A DNA stretch of 32,570 nucleotides from Lachnospiraceae bacterium (GTDB lineage Bacteria > Bacillota > Clostridia > Lachnospirales > Lachnospiraceae), in NCBI GenBank assembly GCA_021202335.1, contig JAJQDE010000047.1, forward strand, positions 1 through 32,570, given 5' to 3'. A model generated the notes under the pieces. That model saw only the letters and a list, made by a program, of their open reading frames with translations. It ran no database searches and was not told where the DNA came from. This document shows positions 1-7,956 of this stretch, piece by piece; positions within the stretch are counted from its first letter, which is position 1; every line of letters begins with the position of its first letter. The position numbers were made by a program, and so were the translations under genes.

Positions 1-40
1 CCCCCGCCCGAGCCCCCGCCCCCCCCCCGACCCCGATCGA
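1..40. other. Low-complexity C/G-rich edge sequence
   Basis: The first ~40 bases are almost pure C with scattered G and A, then switch abruptly to AT-rich coding sequence. Nothing else in the window resembles it. It looks like an assembly or read-end artefact at a contig edge rather than biology. It contains no stop in the frame of the following gene. Confidence 0.6.
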
Positions 41-1135
41 ATCAATTTTTTTATTATTCTCCACCTGGCCATACGATATACAAGCGCTGTTGTGGAAGAG
101 GATAAAGTATGGCTGTTTGCGCCGGATTTATCGATACTATGTGTTATGAATAAAAATACAAAAAAAATAAGATATGTAGCCGATTTTGGGAATGGAAGAG
201 AAGATACATTTTTTTTATATTATGGAATTATAAAAGCAGGTGATTGTATTTATGCTTATCCATGCGCGGAGAAAGCGGAAGAACTTGCGATTTATGATAC
301 ATTGCAGGATAAAGTGGAATTTAAAAAAATCCGGTGGGGCAGAAATGACTGGAAAAGAGCAAATCATAAGATTGTTGCGGCGTATGTGTTTCATGATTTT
401 TTGTATTTAATAGGTCAGAATTTGCCTATTATAATAAAAATTAATCTTCAGAACTTTGAACAGCAGATTTTTGAACTCGGAATTACATTTGAAATGTGGA
501 AAAATATTGAGCGGATTGGCAACAAGCTGCTTATTCCTTCTCGTGATAGCAGAATGTTGGTCGTGTTTGATGTCGAAAGTGATATGTTTGAATTAAAGGA
601 ACTGCCAATCAATGAGGAGGGGGCAGTAATTATAAAACATTGTGGAGAACAATTATTTGTTGTCCCGACAGATGCGAGGGCTATATATGAAATAAACATG
701 AAAAAACGGACTATCAATAAAAAATATATGATAAGCGATATCAAGGAATTTTATTATACGAAATACGCGTTTTACAGTTTATTTATAAAGAAAGATTTTG
801 TTTATCTGTTTCCATATGAAACAAACATGATTGTTAAAATTAACAGACTAACCGGAAAAGCAGAGAGCGTGTGGATTGATTCTAAGGCAAAGAATTATAG
901 ATATTTTAACTGTTGGGAATGGGATGAGAATTATATTGCAGGATGTTATTCATATAATGGCGAGAGCTTTGATTTATATGATATGGAAACGGGTCAATTA
1001 GAGCAATATCCGTATGCTCCGCCTGAAAATATTGAAAAATATTGGATAAAAAGGCGGAGTGAAGGTCACAATGAAAAACCGGATGAAAGCAGATTAGGTT
1101 TACGAGGATTTATAAAACTGATACTTGCTGAATGA
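41..1135 (+). CDS. 5'-truncated beta-propeller-like protein of the glycan cluster
   Basis: The reading frame is open to the left edge. A GTG at 92 could serve as a start, but the codons just before it (reading RYTSAVV) fit the opening strand of such proteins and there is no Shine-Dalgarno sequence, so I judge the true N-terminus to lie outside the window. The ~360 visible residues show about six repeated units of the form 'hydrophobic strand, LxIP/LFxxP/VYLFP, then I/V-x-x-[ID]-x-x-T', for example KLLIPSRDSRMLVVFDVES and QLFVVPTDARAIYEINMKK. This suggests a Kelch/NHL-like beta-propeller. There is no catalytic motif, signal peptide or membrane segment in the visible part. It lies directly upstream of glycosyltransferase genes on the same strand, so it may be a scaffold or glycan-binding component. 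No function can be assigned from sequence alone. Confidence 0.7.
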   Translation: MNFFIILHLAIRYTSAVVEEDKVWLFAPDLSILCVMNKNTKKIRYVADFGNGREDTFFLYYGIIKAGDCIYAYPCAEKAEELAIYDTLQDKVEFKKIRWGRNDWKRANHKIVAAYVFHDFLYLIGQNLPIIIKINLQNFEQQIFELGITFEMWKNIERIGNKLLIPSRDSRMLVVFDVESDMFELKELPINEEGAVIIKHCGEQLFVVPTDARAIYEINMKKRTINKKYMISDIKEFYYTKYAFYSLFIKKDFVYLFPYETNMIVKINRLTGKAESVWIDSKAKNYRYFNCWEWDENYIAGCYSYNGESFDLYDMETGQLEQYPYAPPENIEKYWIKRRSEGHNEKPDESRLGLRGFIKLILAE

Positions 1136-1171
1136 AATGGTCAAAATGAAAACGAAACGAGGATGAATGAT

Positions 1172-3034
1172 ATGCGGATAGGAATGCCTGAATGGCTAAT
1201 AGAAAAATATGCAATTGCGCAAAGTGAAGGTAGGACAGAAACAGCGGAATGTAAGAGGATTTTTTGTTGTGCGTATCGTGAATACGATGAAAAAAAGGGC
1301 GCAACAGGGGGACCAGGCGGCGTGCTCCATATGCAGCAGGAGCTTATGGGAAATCGGGTAAAAGCAATCAGAGTACAATACATTTATCGCACGGCTGATG
1401 ATGTCGTTCTGGAAACTGTGGAGAAGGAACTCTCTTCGTTTACAGCTAAAGGGGAAAGGGTAATCACAAGCGCCGGATTTATTGCTTCACATAAGGAAAT
1501 TGCAGCGAGTATCGACAGGCAGGAGCATCCTGTATTGGTATGCCATGATTTAGGATGCGCCTATGGGGCGTATTTGCTGGGGTTAAGGTATATTCTTGTA
1601 TATCATCAGCAAGGCAGTATTTTAGCGGAAATAGAATCGGCGGGCGCGGCATATTCTGATGAAGAAGCCGAGCTTATCACCCGGATTGAAAAAACAGTCA
1701 TTGACCATGCCGTGAAAATGTATTTTCCATCTAATGGGGCGAAAGAAGAATTTTTAAAAACAGTTCATTGGCAGTTGAATGACGAGGAACGCGGCATTCT
1801 TTCAGACGAACCGCTATATAATACCATTATGGAAAAGAAAACCTTTTTGGATGATACTGCGCTATTTCATAAGTTGGGTATTTCTTTTCATGAAGAGGAA
1901 GAAGTATTTATCAGTGTGGGAGATTTTAATGCAGATAAAGGCATTGACCTTGTGCCGGAATTTTTAAAGGAGTATCAGGAAAAAAGTAAAAGGAAAATCA
2001 TGTGGATTGCAGTTGGTAATGGCGTAAATGGGCAGATTCAAACGGCGGCTGAAGAAAAGTGCAATCGCTATGGCATTAAACATTACCTGATATCGCACAG
2101 AATCCCGCATGACGAATTGCTGACACTGCTTGACCGAAGCAAATATTTTATCATGCTGCATAGGAAATCCATATTTGATTTGGCAGTATTGGAAGCAATG
2201 TATCATAGAAAAATTGTCATTTTATCGGATTGTACCGCAAATAAGGAATTTAACGTGCTTGATAACATCGTGATTGTAGGGGAGGACTATGGCAAAGCGG
2301 CAGAGGAAGTTTTGGCATTAAATTTAGAAGAACTATCATACAAAAACAGGCTGGCGTTTTCTGCATATTTTGGGAATTCCGTGTTTGCGGAAAGGTATGC
2401 GAAAGCGGTAAAAAATCTTTTGTATCGGCAGGGGATGTATCGGAATGACCAGTCAAAGGTTAATTCGAAATTTTTGAGTGAATGGAAAAATAAATACCGT
2501 GGCAGAAAATGCGTGATATGCGGCGCAGGACAGTCGTTGGATTACCTGAAAATACAGGAAGAAGATACGATTTATATTGCATTGAATAAAGCAGTGTTCT
2601 ATCCAAATATACATTTTGATATGCTGTTTATGCAGGAAGCTCCCGCGAATCAGTCGTGGGTGTTAGAGGATTATAATGCGTATGACTGCATTAAATTTTA
2701 CGGTATTATTACAAATAGGTATGTGCATTGCATTGGGCTGGGCGATGAAAATACAGCATATGAAAATGTGAAAAACAGAATTGTCCGATATGAATTGGCT
2801 CCCAATACATATGATAAGAGAACGGACGAAATGCTTACGGACTGCGGATGCAATTATATTTGCGACGCCCAGTCCGTGTTGTTTAGCGCATTACAGATAG
2901 CTGTATATATGGGATTTTCCAAGATTGCGCTTTGCGGAGTAGAGTTTAGCAATCGCAATTATGGAGGAACGGTAAACGCTTCTGTTTACTCTGTAAACGT
3001 ATATGAAAATCTTAGGGCTGCCATGAAAGAGTAA
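1172..3034 (+). CDS. GT4-like glycosyltransferase fused to DUF115/MptE-like domain
   Basis: The protein has about 620 residues. The ATG at 1172 is chosen because GAGG at 1159-1162 is well spaced from it; an in-frame ATG at 1163 sits directly on the Shine-Dalgarno. Residues ~60-415 form a GT-B fold of family GT4 type: an N-terminal Rossmann half, then VFISVGDFNADKGID, a donor-half strand, and the late motif FDLAVLEAM. That last motif corresponds to the usual E-x7-E element with the first Glu lost. Residues ~440-620 form a DUF115 (6-hydroxymethylpterin pyrophosphokinase MptE-like / Maf) domain: KCVICGAGQSLDYL near its start and AVYMGFSKIALCGVEFS near its end. DUF115 proteins in motile bacteria are linked to flagellin glycosylation, so a role in transferring a sugar to a surface protein is inferred. 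The reading frame ends early compared with its DUF115 neighbours; see the next feature. Confidence 0.75.
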   Translation: MRIGMPEWLIEKYAIAQSEGRTETAECKRIFCCAYREYDEKKGATGGPGGVLHMQQELMGNRVKAIRVQYIYRTADDVVLETVEKELSSFTAKGERVITSAGFIASHKEIAASIDRQEHPVLVCHDLGCAYGAYLLGLRYILVYHQQGSILAEIESAGAAYSDEEAELITRIEKTVIDHAVKMYFPSNGAKEEFLKTVHWQLNDEERGILSDEPLYNTIMEKKTFLDDTALFHKLGISFHEEEEVFISVGDFNADKGIDLVPEFLKEYQEKSKRKIMWIAVGNGVNGQIQTAAEEKCNRYGIKHYLISHRIPHDELLTLLDRSKYFIMLHRKSIFDLAVLEAMYHRKIVILSDCTANKEFNVLDNIVIVGEDYGKAAEEVLALNLEELSYKNRLAFSAYFGNSVFAERYAKAVKNLLYRQGMYRNDQSKVNSKFLSEWKNKYRGRKCVICGAGQSLDYLKIQEEDTIYIALNKAVFYPNIHFDMLFMQEAPANQSWVLEDYNAYDCIKFYGIITNRYVHCIGLGDENTAYENVKNRIVRYELAPNTYDKRTDEMLTDCGCNYICDAQSVLFSALQIAVYMGFSKIALCGVEFSNRNYGGTVNASVYSVNVYENLRAAMKE

Positions 3035-3183
3035 AAGAAAAAGCATGCAGAGATAGAATTTGATTTTCTGTATACGGCAAACGAAAGATTGTTGGAAATG
3101 AAGCAGGAACTTTGCATGAGTTGAGGGATTGCGATATGCAAAAGGCGTTGGAAAATTATCGGAGCCGAAATTGGTTTTCATGA
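3035..3183 (+). pseudogene. Decayed 3' tail of the GT4-DUF115 gene
   Basis: After the TAA at 3032-3034 the same frame continues with coding-like sequence for 29 residues (FDFLYTANERLLEMKQEL) to a TGA at 3122. If one T is added back to the T run at 3111-3113, translation instead continues as LLHELRDCDMQKALENYR to a TGA at 3181-3183. That stop lies 10 bp before the next gene's ATG, which matches the tight spacing of this operon. Ancestrally the gene therefore probably ended at 3183, and it now carries one nonsense codon and one -1 frameshift. This may be real decay or sequencing error. Confidence 0.55.
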
Positions 3184-3193
3184 GGAGAAAGGC

Positions 3194-4486
3194 ATGGAAT
3201 ATATAATATGGGGAGCCGGGGGGCGTGGGAAACGCGCACTGCATATTTTGGGCGGGGAGCGGGTAGCTTTTTTTGTAGATACGGACAGCAGCAAGGTCGG
3301 TACATTTTATTGCGGGAAAGAAATCAAAGCAGTTGATGCATGCGATAGGGAGCATATTATTCTGATTACGCCGATTTATAGTCAGGAAGAAATTATAAGC
3401 TCTTTGGAAAGTAAGGGAATGAAAAATTATCTGTTGTTTAGTAAATGTCCTTGGGTCATTGATTGGAGAGAAACGCAGGAAGAGCTTTCCGAAGAATATA
3501 ATCTGCGGCATGATTTTGCTTCCTGCGCCTTATATGGATTTGGCTGGTTTACTTTGTACCTGTATGATTTTTTGAAGAAAAAGCAAGTTGACGTATATGT
3601 AGTGGATCAGGATGAGATACCGAAAGAAGTGAAGAATTGTCTGCATGGAGCGTACCGATTTAAGCCATTCGCTCAGATGATAAATAATGTTGATATGATT
3701 TTAAATTTGACGGACAGTCCTTTGAAGGATAAGGACGGAGGAAGTGCAAATGTATTAAGCATATATGACTATTTGGAAGAAAGCATGGTCTTTTATAATG
3801 AGGAAATTTTGAAATTGAAAAATCTGCATCAGGGCGAAAGGTGCTTTATTGTCGGGACAGGCCCAAGCGTAACGGTAAACGATTTGAATACGCTTGCGTA
3901 TCACAAGGAAAAATGCTTCACCGTAAACATGATTTATCAGATTTTTCCCAAAACGAAATGGCGGCCGGATTATTATGTGGCAGTTGATACTTGTATGATA
4001 GAAGATTTGGCACAAGAGCTTGCAAAGCTCCCAATGAAATGTAAGTTTATCCCCGAAAAACCAAAGGTATACTGGACGCAGGACGGAGCGAGTACATCAA
4101 TAAAAATCAATCGTATAAGAGGAGAATATAACGATAAAAATGTTCGGTTTTCTCAAAATGCGGAACGATGTGTTTACAATGGCGAAACGGTAACGTATAT
4201 CTGTATGCAGTTGGCGGTGTATATGGGCTTTAAGGAAATATATCTGTTAGGTATTGATTTTGACTATACTGCCGACGTTTATGATAAGTCAAATCACTTT
4301 GAAGGATATCGTAACAGTTATAAAGAAATTCGTGCCCAGCAATTTCATGCGAAAAAGCAAATAATTGCTTACAGGAAAGCGAAGGAAATTGCAGAATCCC
4401 GCGGCATACAAATCATAAATGCCACCAGAGGAGGGAAATTAGAAGTATTTGAAAGAAAAAGTTTTGATGCGGTTTGGAGAAAATAA
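3194..4486 (+). CDS. Rossmann-DUF115 (MptE/Maf-like) glycan protein
   Basis: The protein has 430 residues. Residues 1-95 are an NAD- or nucleotide-binding Rossmann-like module: YIIWGAGGRGKRAL, then FFVDTDSSKVGTFYCGKEI, similar to the N-terminal domain of PglD-type proteins. Residues ~108-195 look like a second, degenerate Rossmann unit (CALYGFGWFTLYLYDFL). Residues ~214-430 are the DUF115 domain with its characteristic series: RCFIVGTGPSV at 216-226, then WRPDYYVAVD, AVYMGFKEIYLLGIDFDY and the terminal NATRGGKLEVFER. DUF115 covers the archaeal pterin pyrophosphokinase MptE and bacterial Maf proteins needed for flagellin glycosylation; in this context a nucleotide-sugar-dependent transfer to a surface protein is the better guess. 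Its stop overlaps the next gene's ATG by one base (TAATG). AGGAG precedes the ATG. Confidence 0.75.
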   Translation: MEYIIWGAGGRGKRALHILGGERVAFFVDTDSSKVGTFYCGKEIKAVDACDREHIILITPIYSQEEIISSLESKGMKNYLLFSKCPWVIDWRETQEELSEEYNLRHDFASCALYGFGWFTLYLYDFLKKKQVDVYVVDQDEIPKEVKNCLHGAYRFKPFAQMINNVDMILNLTDSPLKDKDGGSANVLSIYDYLEESMVFYNEEILKLKNLHQGERCFIVGTGPSVTVNDLNTLAYHKEKCFTVNMIYQIFPKTKWRPDYYVAVDTCMIEDLAQELAKLPMKCKFIPEKPKVYWTQDGASTSIKINRIRGEYNDKNVRFSQNAERCVYNGETVTYICMQLAVYMGFKEIYLLGIDFDYTADVYDKSNHFEGYRNSYKEIRAQQFHAKKQIIAYRKAKEIAESRGIQIINATRGGKLEVFERKSFDAVWRK

Positions 4487-5799
4487 TGGGATATATAATT
4501 TGGGGAACCGGAAGACGGGGAAGCAGTTTGTATGAATATGTGCGGGATGATGTCAAAGCGTTTATCGAATCTGACCAAAGCAAAATAGGAACGGCATATT
4601 TGGGGAAGCCTGTCATTGGTTTTCGAGAGTATTGTGAAAAATATGCGGAGGATATACTCATTGTTTCTCCGGCTGATGATGAAGCAATTCTTGCACTTTT
4701 GCGTCAGAATAATATTTTCCATTTTTTTCGTTCTAATGAATGTCCATGGGAAATAGTAGAGAGATATGAGCCGGATATATTGGAAAATATCGGAAGAAAG
4801 ATGCAAGCGTACACAGATAAGAAGATATATGTAATTGGCTTGTCCTTATATGGCATACTTGTAGCGCGTATACTAAAACGAATTGGATGTGATTTTTCCC
4901 TTATCAGCGAAAGAAAATGTGATGCCGGTTTCCGCAGATTGATCTATGAACAGGAAGGGATACGTGTAATGGATATGGATTGTCTGCAGGAGGGAAAGAA
5001 TACGGAAGTTTTGGTTGTATCCGGCAACAAGGACGAAGCTATAACAGACAAGATTATATCCGGGAAATGGAAAGAACTATTTTTCCCGGGAGAATTTTTT
5101 CCGCAAAGATTTATAAATGCAGAGATTTGCCGGTTTAAAAATAAACATAAAAATCAGCGCTGTTTTATTGTCGCAACCGGTCCGAGCATTAAGATAGAGG
5201 ATTTAGAAATGCTCCAATCTCATAGGGAAATGTGCATCAGTATGAATAAGATTTTTTATGCGTTTGATCAAACGGATTGGAGACCGGATTATTATGTTGG
5301 CGAAGATGTTAATTTATTTAAATATTATGCCTCGGAAATAGGGGGAAAAGTAGATGCTGTCAAGTTCCTGGCAGATACCTATGATTGGGATGCGGATATA
5401 CGGGAAAATCGGTTTAAGTATCACGTTTCGTTTTCTGATAGAAACAGAAGGATATGTGGAGGGGAAGAGTTTTCACAGGGATATACGTGCGGATATTCCG
5501 TGATAATTGCTTGTTTGTATTTGGCGATATATATGGGCTTCTCTGAAATAGTTCTGATAGGAGCGGATATGAGTTATACGAATACATTTAGCGATTCCGG
5601 AAATCATTTTTACGGAGATAAGGATAGGATTGGAAGAAAAAACGAAAAGGTATATAGTGCATTTTATACAGATGCCGTGATGGAAAGCTGCGAATATATC
5701 TTGAAATTGGCAAAAAAGAAAGGGATAGGAATTTATAATGCAACCAGGGGAGGAATCCTTGAAGTGTTTCCCAGGGTTGATTTTTCAAGTTTGTTTTAA
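4486..5799 (+). CDS. Rossmann-DUF115 (MptE/Maf-like) glycan protein, paralogue of the preceding gene
   Basis: The protein has 437 residues. The ATG at 4486 overlaps the upstream stop (TAATG) and aligns with the start of the preceding paralogue (MGYIIWGTG against MEYIIWGAG). A TTG start four codons earlier is possible but less likely. The domain order is the same: N-terminal Rossmann (GYIIWGTGRRG, then AFIESDQSKIGTAYLGKPV), a second Rossmann-like stretch (IYVIGLSLYGILVARIL), then DUF115 with RCFIVATGPSIKIEDL, WRPDYYVGED, IYMGFSEIVLIGADMSYT and NATRGGILEVFPRVDF. The two genes are clearly related, probably by tandem duplication followed by divergence, which suggests different acceptors or successive sugar residues. 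No membrane segment is visible, so the protein is likely cytosolic. Confidence 0.75.
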   Translation: MGYIIWGTGRRGSSLYEYVRDDVKAFIESDQSKIGTAYLGKPVIGFREYCEKYAEDILIVSPADDEAILALLRQNNIFHFFRSNECPWEIVERYEPDILENIGRKMQAYTDKKIYVIGLSLYGILVARILKRIGCDFSLISERKCDAGFRRLIYEQEGIRVMDMDCLQEGKNTEVLVVSGNKDEAITDKIISGKWKELFFPGEFFPQRFINAEICRFKNKHKNQRCFIVATGPSIKIEDLEMLQSHREMCISMNKIFYAFDQTDWRPDYYVGEDVNLFKYYASEIGGKVDAVKFLADTYDWDADIRENRFKYHVSFSDRNRRICGGEEFSQGYTCGYSVIIACLYLAIYMGFSEIVLIGADMSYTNTFSDSGNHFYGDKDRIGRKNEKVYSAFYTDAVMESCEYILKLAKKKGIGIYNATRGGILEVFPRVDFSSLF

Positions 5800-5805
5800 A
5801 AAGGA

Positions 5806-6249
5806 ATGGATATCATTATGGATGAAATTATGGATTCTTTTATTCCGGCAGAGCAAGGGAAAAGCCTTTGGCTGGAAATAAAGGCTAAGTATGGTTATCA
5901 AAATGGCGATTTGCTTTTATTATTGCCGACGGATTGTGATGAGATGAACAGGGCGGCAATACAGTATATTCCGGTTTATATTAAAAACAAATATATCAGG
6001 CATGCGTTTGTTGTATATAGGAAAAATGCGGCATATTTTGAGGTTGATATGCCGTATGTGACAGATATTGAATTGCCGGAAACGCAGCTGTTGCAGTTGG
6101 TTGCCTTGTACAAGCTAATTCAATTTGAAAAAAATATTGTTGCGGTGATACCGGAGCTTCCCTTTGCTTCTGTCGGAATATTGGGTAAGAATGGGATTAC
6201 GGCAGAAGACTATGTAATTAACACTTTTTTTGAAAAGGTAGGGCAATGA
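5806..6249 (+). CDS. Small unknown protein, pair member A1
   Basis: The protein has 147 residues if started at ATG 5806; AAAAGGA is very close to that start, so ATG 5818 (MDEIMDSF) is a good alternative. I do not recognise a family. It is predicted to be an alpha/beta cytosolic protein without membrane segments. Its last ~55 residues (LLQLVALYKLIQFEKNIVAV, followed by a G-rich turn and ITAEDYV) match the end of the gene at 7559 in pattern. Both small genes sit directly upstream of a Rossmann/GT9-like gene, and here the stop overlaps the next start (ATGA). The pairing suggests a partner, chaperone or regulatory subunit for the downstream transferase. Confidence 0.65.
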   Translation: MDIIMDEIMDSFIPAEQGKSLWLEIKAKYGYQNGDLLLLLPTDCDEMNRAAIQYIPVYIKNKYIRHAFVVYRKNAAYFEVDMPYVTDIELPETQLLQLVALYKLIQFEKNIVAVIPELPFASVGILGKNGITAEDYVINTFFEKVGQ

Positions 6250-7535
6250 GAGCATCAGATTATGAAGTGACATACATGAAATCTTCGATAAAAGAATATT
6301 TTTCCCAAAACGGTCAGAATTATCGTGTCATTATTTTTGGTTGTACTCCTTATGCAAAGGATATTAAAAGTGCTGTGGAAAATTGTGGGGTAAGGGTCGG
6401 GCTTATTATAGATAATTCCAGTGCAAAGGGAAAGGAGAGCATGGGAATTCCTGTGGCGCTTCCGAAAGAAGGATTGCTGCCATATAATGATAAAAATTTG
6501 ATTATTATCTGTTCCAAATTTTATCAGGAAATGATTGGGCAGGTAAAGGAATATGGATATTCAGAAAAGAATATATTAAATATTCTTGTGGATGAATGCA
6601 GTATTTTGGATGTAAATATAGAGCTTGAGTTTGAAAAAGCAAAGAGAAATGTGATTGAAGGATATCAATTGTATCTTGAGATATGCAGTAAATATGCGGC
6701 GTTTGATAAGATGTTTTTATGCCCGTATCCCGGAACCGGTGATATTTACATGGCTTGTGCTCTGCTTGAAGATTACTTGGCAAAACAGAATATAGAAAAA
6801 TATATTTTTGTCGTTATCGGGGGTAATTGCAAACGGGTTGCTGATTTATTTTATGTGATGAATATTGAAGTGTTGGATTCTGCTAAAATGCAGCAGCTGC
6901 TGCATGCGTGGTCCTTTTTGGGTGACAGGATGAACATTAAGCCTCTTTTATACTGGAATTGGAGAGTTAAAAGGTTTATGCGTTCGGAAAGAAAAAGGGA
7001 AATACCTTTTGCAGAATGTTTTCAATTTGATGTGTTTGAAAATGAGAGAATGATGCCAATCAGACATTTTAAGCCCGTTTATGATTATGAATGGATAGAA
7101 AAAATATTTGAGGAAAAGGAGTTAAAAAAAGGAAGGACAGTGGTTCTTGCGCCGTATGCGGGTTCATTTGTTCCGGATATGACCGTAGATGATTGGAAGA
7201 GTATTGCAGATACATTAAAAAAGAAGGGATATACCGTATGCACAAATTCGTCAGGCGAGAAAGAACCTGTGATTCCCGGTACGGTTCCTGTATTTTTTGC
7301 ATATGACAGGGCAATTGGTTTTTTGGAATATGCCGGAGGTTTCATTGCATTTCGCAGCGGTTTGTGTGACGTGGTATCGCAGGCTAAGTGTAAGATGGTT
7401 GTCTTTTATGATAACAATTATAATGCTGCGAAGATGGATTTTTTCAGTCTGAAAAAAATGGGACTGAGAGAGGATGTAGAAGAGCTCGTTTGGACAGAAG
7501 ATACGTTGAGAATGATTGATGAGATATTTGCGTAA
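6246..7535 (+). CDS. Rossmann + GT9-like (heptosyltransferase-fold) transferase, pair member B1
   Basis: The protein has 429 residues. The ATG at 6246 is translationally coupled to the upstream stop. Residues ~27-115 are the same type of Rossmann module found in the two DUF115 proteins: YRVIIFGCTPYAKDIKSA, LIIDNSSAKGKESMGIPVAL, then LIIICSKFYQEMIGQVKEYG. The C-terminal ~280 residues have a GT-B pattern resembling GT9 heptosyltransferases: MFLCPYPGTGDIYMACALL at the acceptor side, then TVVLAPYAGSFVPDMTVDDW and GGFIAFRSGLCDVVSQAKC, which takes the place of the GT9 'DSGxxHlaa' donor motif. It is therefore likely a glycosyltransferase or donor-binding enzyme acting in the cytosol on the surface glycan. 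The exact sugar cannot be told. A paralogue lies at 7957. Confidence 0.65.
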   Translation: MRASDYEVTYMKSSIKEYFSQNGQNYRVIIFGCTPYAKDIKSAVENCGVRVGLIIDNSSAKGKESMGIPVALPKEGLLPYNDKNLIIICSKFYQEMIGQVKEYGYSEKNILNILVDECSILDVNIELEFEKAKRNVIEGYQLYLEICSKYAAFDKMFLCPYPGTGDIYMACALLEDYLAKQNIEKYIFVVIGGNCKRVADLFYVMNIEVLDSAKMQQLLHAWSFLGDRMNIKPLLYWNWRVKRFMRSERKREIPFAECFQFDVFENERMMPIRHFKPVYDYEWIEKIFEEKELKKGRTVVLAPYAGSFVPDMTVDDWKSIADTLKKKGYTVCTNSSGEKEPVIPGTVPVFFAYDRAIGFLEYAGGFIAFRSGLCDVVSQAKCKMVVFYDNNYNAAKMDFFSLKKMGLREDVEELVWTEDTLRMIDEIFA

Positions 7536-7558
7536 AATGGAATGGAGAAATTCGTTAT

Positions 7559-7939
7559 ATGCGGGTCAATGTGGATAAGACGCCGCTCATATGTGAGCTG
7601 GAACAAAAATTAAATGATGGCTGTAAAGTTATTCTTTTCCGGTTAAATGATGCTGAGCTTTTCCGTGAGGTATGTAAGGCTGTAAGTGGTAAACAGGAAA
7701 AGATAGAAATACGGACTTGTGCGGATTATGCGGATGAATGCGGCGGATATCCTTTTGTATCGCTGATTTCACCGGTTGAGATGGATGAACTCATGGATAT
7801 TTACTACTTATATGAGTTTTCGGATAAAGTAATTGTACTTTCCGAAAATTCTGTATGTCCGGGAATGATGAATTATGTTCGACAGGGAATATTGGATAAA
7901 CAGTCAGTGGCTGCGGCGGTTATATACAATATGAGATAG
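7559..7939 (+). CDS. Small unknown protein, pair member A2
   Basis: The protein has 126 residues. GGAATGGAG precedes ATG 7559 at a suitable distance. No family is recognised. Its second half (MDELMDIYYLYEFSDKVIVL, then a Gly-rich turn and ILDKQSVAAAVIY) follows the same spacing of hydrophobic residues as the end of the 147-residue protein at 5806, which supports common ancestry. It has no membrane segment or signal peptide. Its stop (TAG at 7937) is followed 17 bp later by the start of the second GT9-like gene, repeating the gene order of the first pair. Confidence 0.65.
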   Translation: MRVNVDKTPLICELEQKLNDGCKVILFRLNDAELFREVCKAVSGKQEKIEIRTCADYADECGGYPFVSLISPVEMDELMDIYYLYEFSDKVIVLSENSVCPGMMNYVRQGILDKQSVAAAVIYNMR

Positions 7940-7956
7940 TGCATAAAAAGGAAAAA

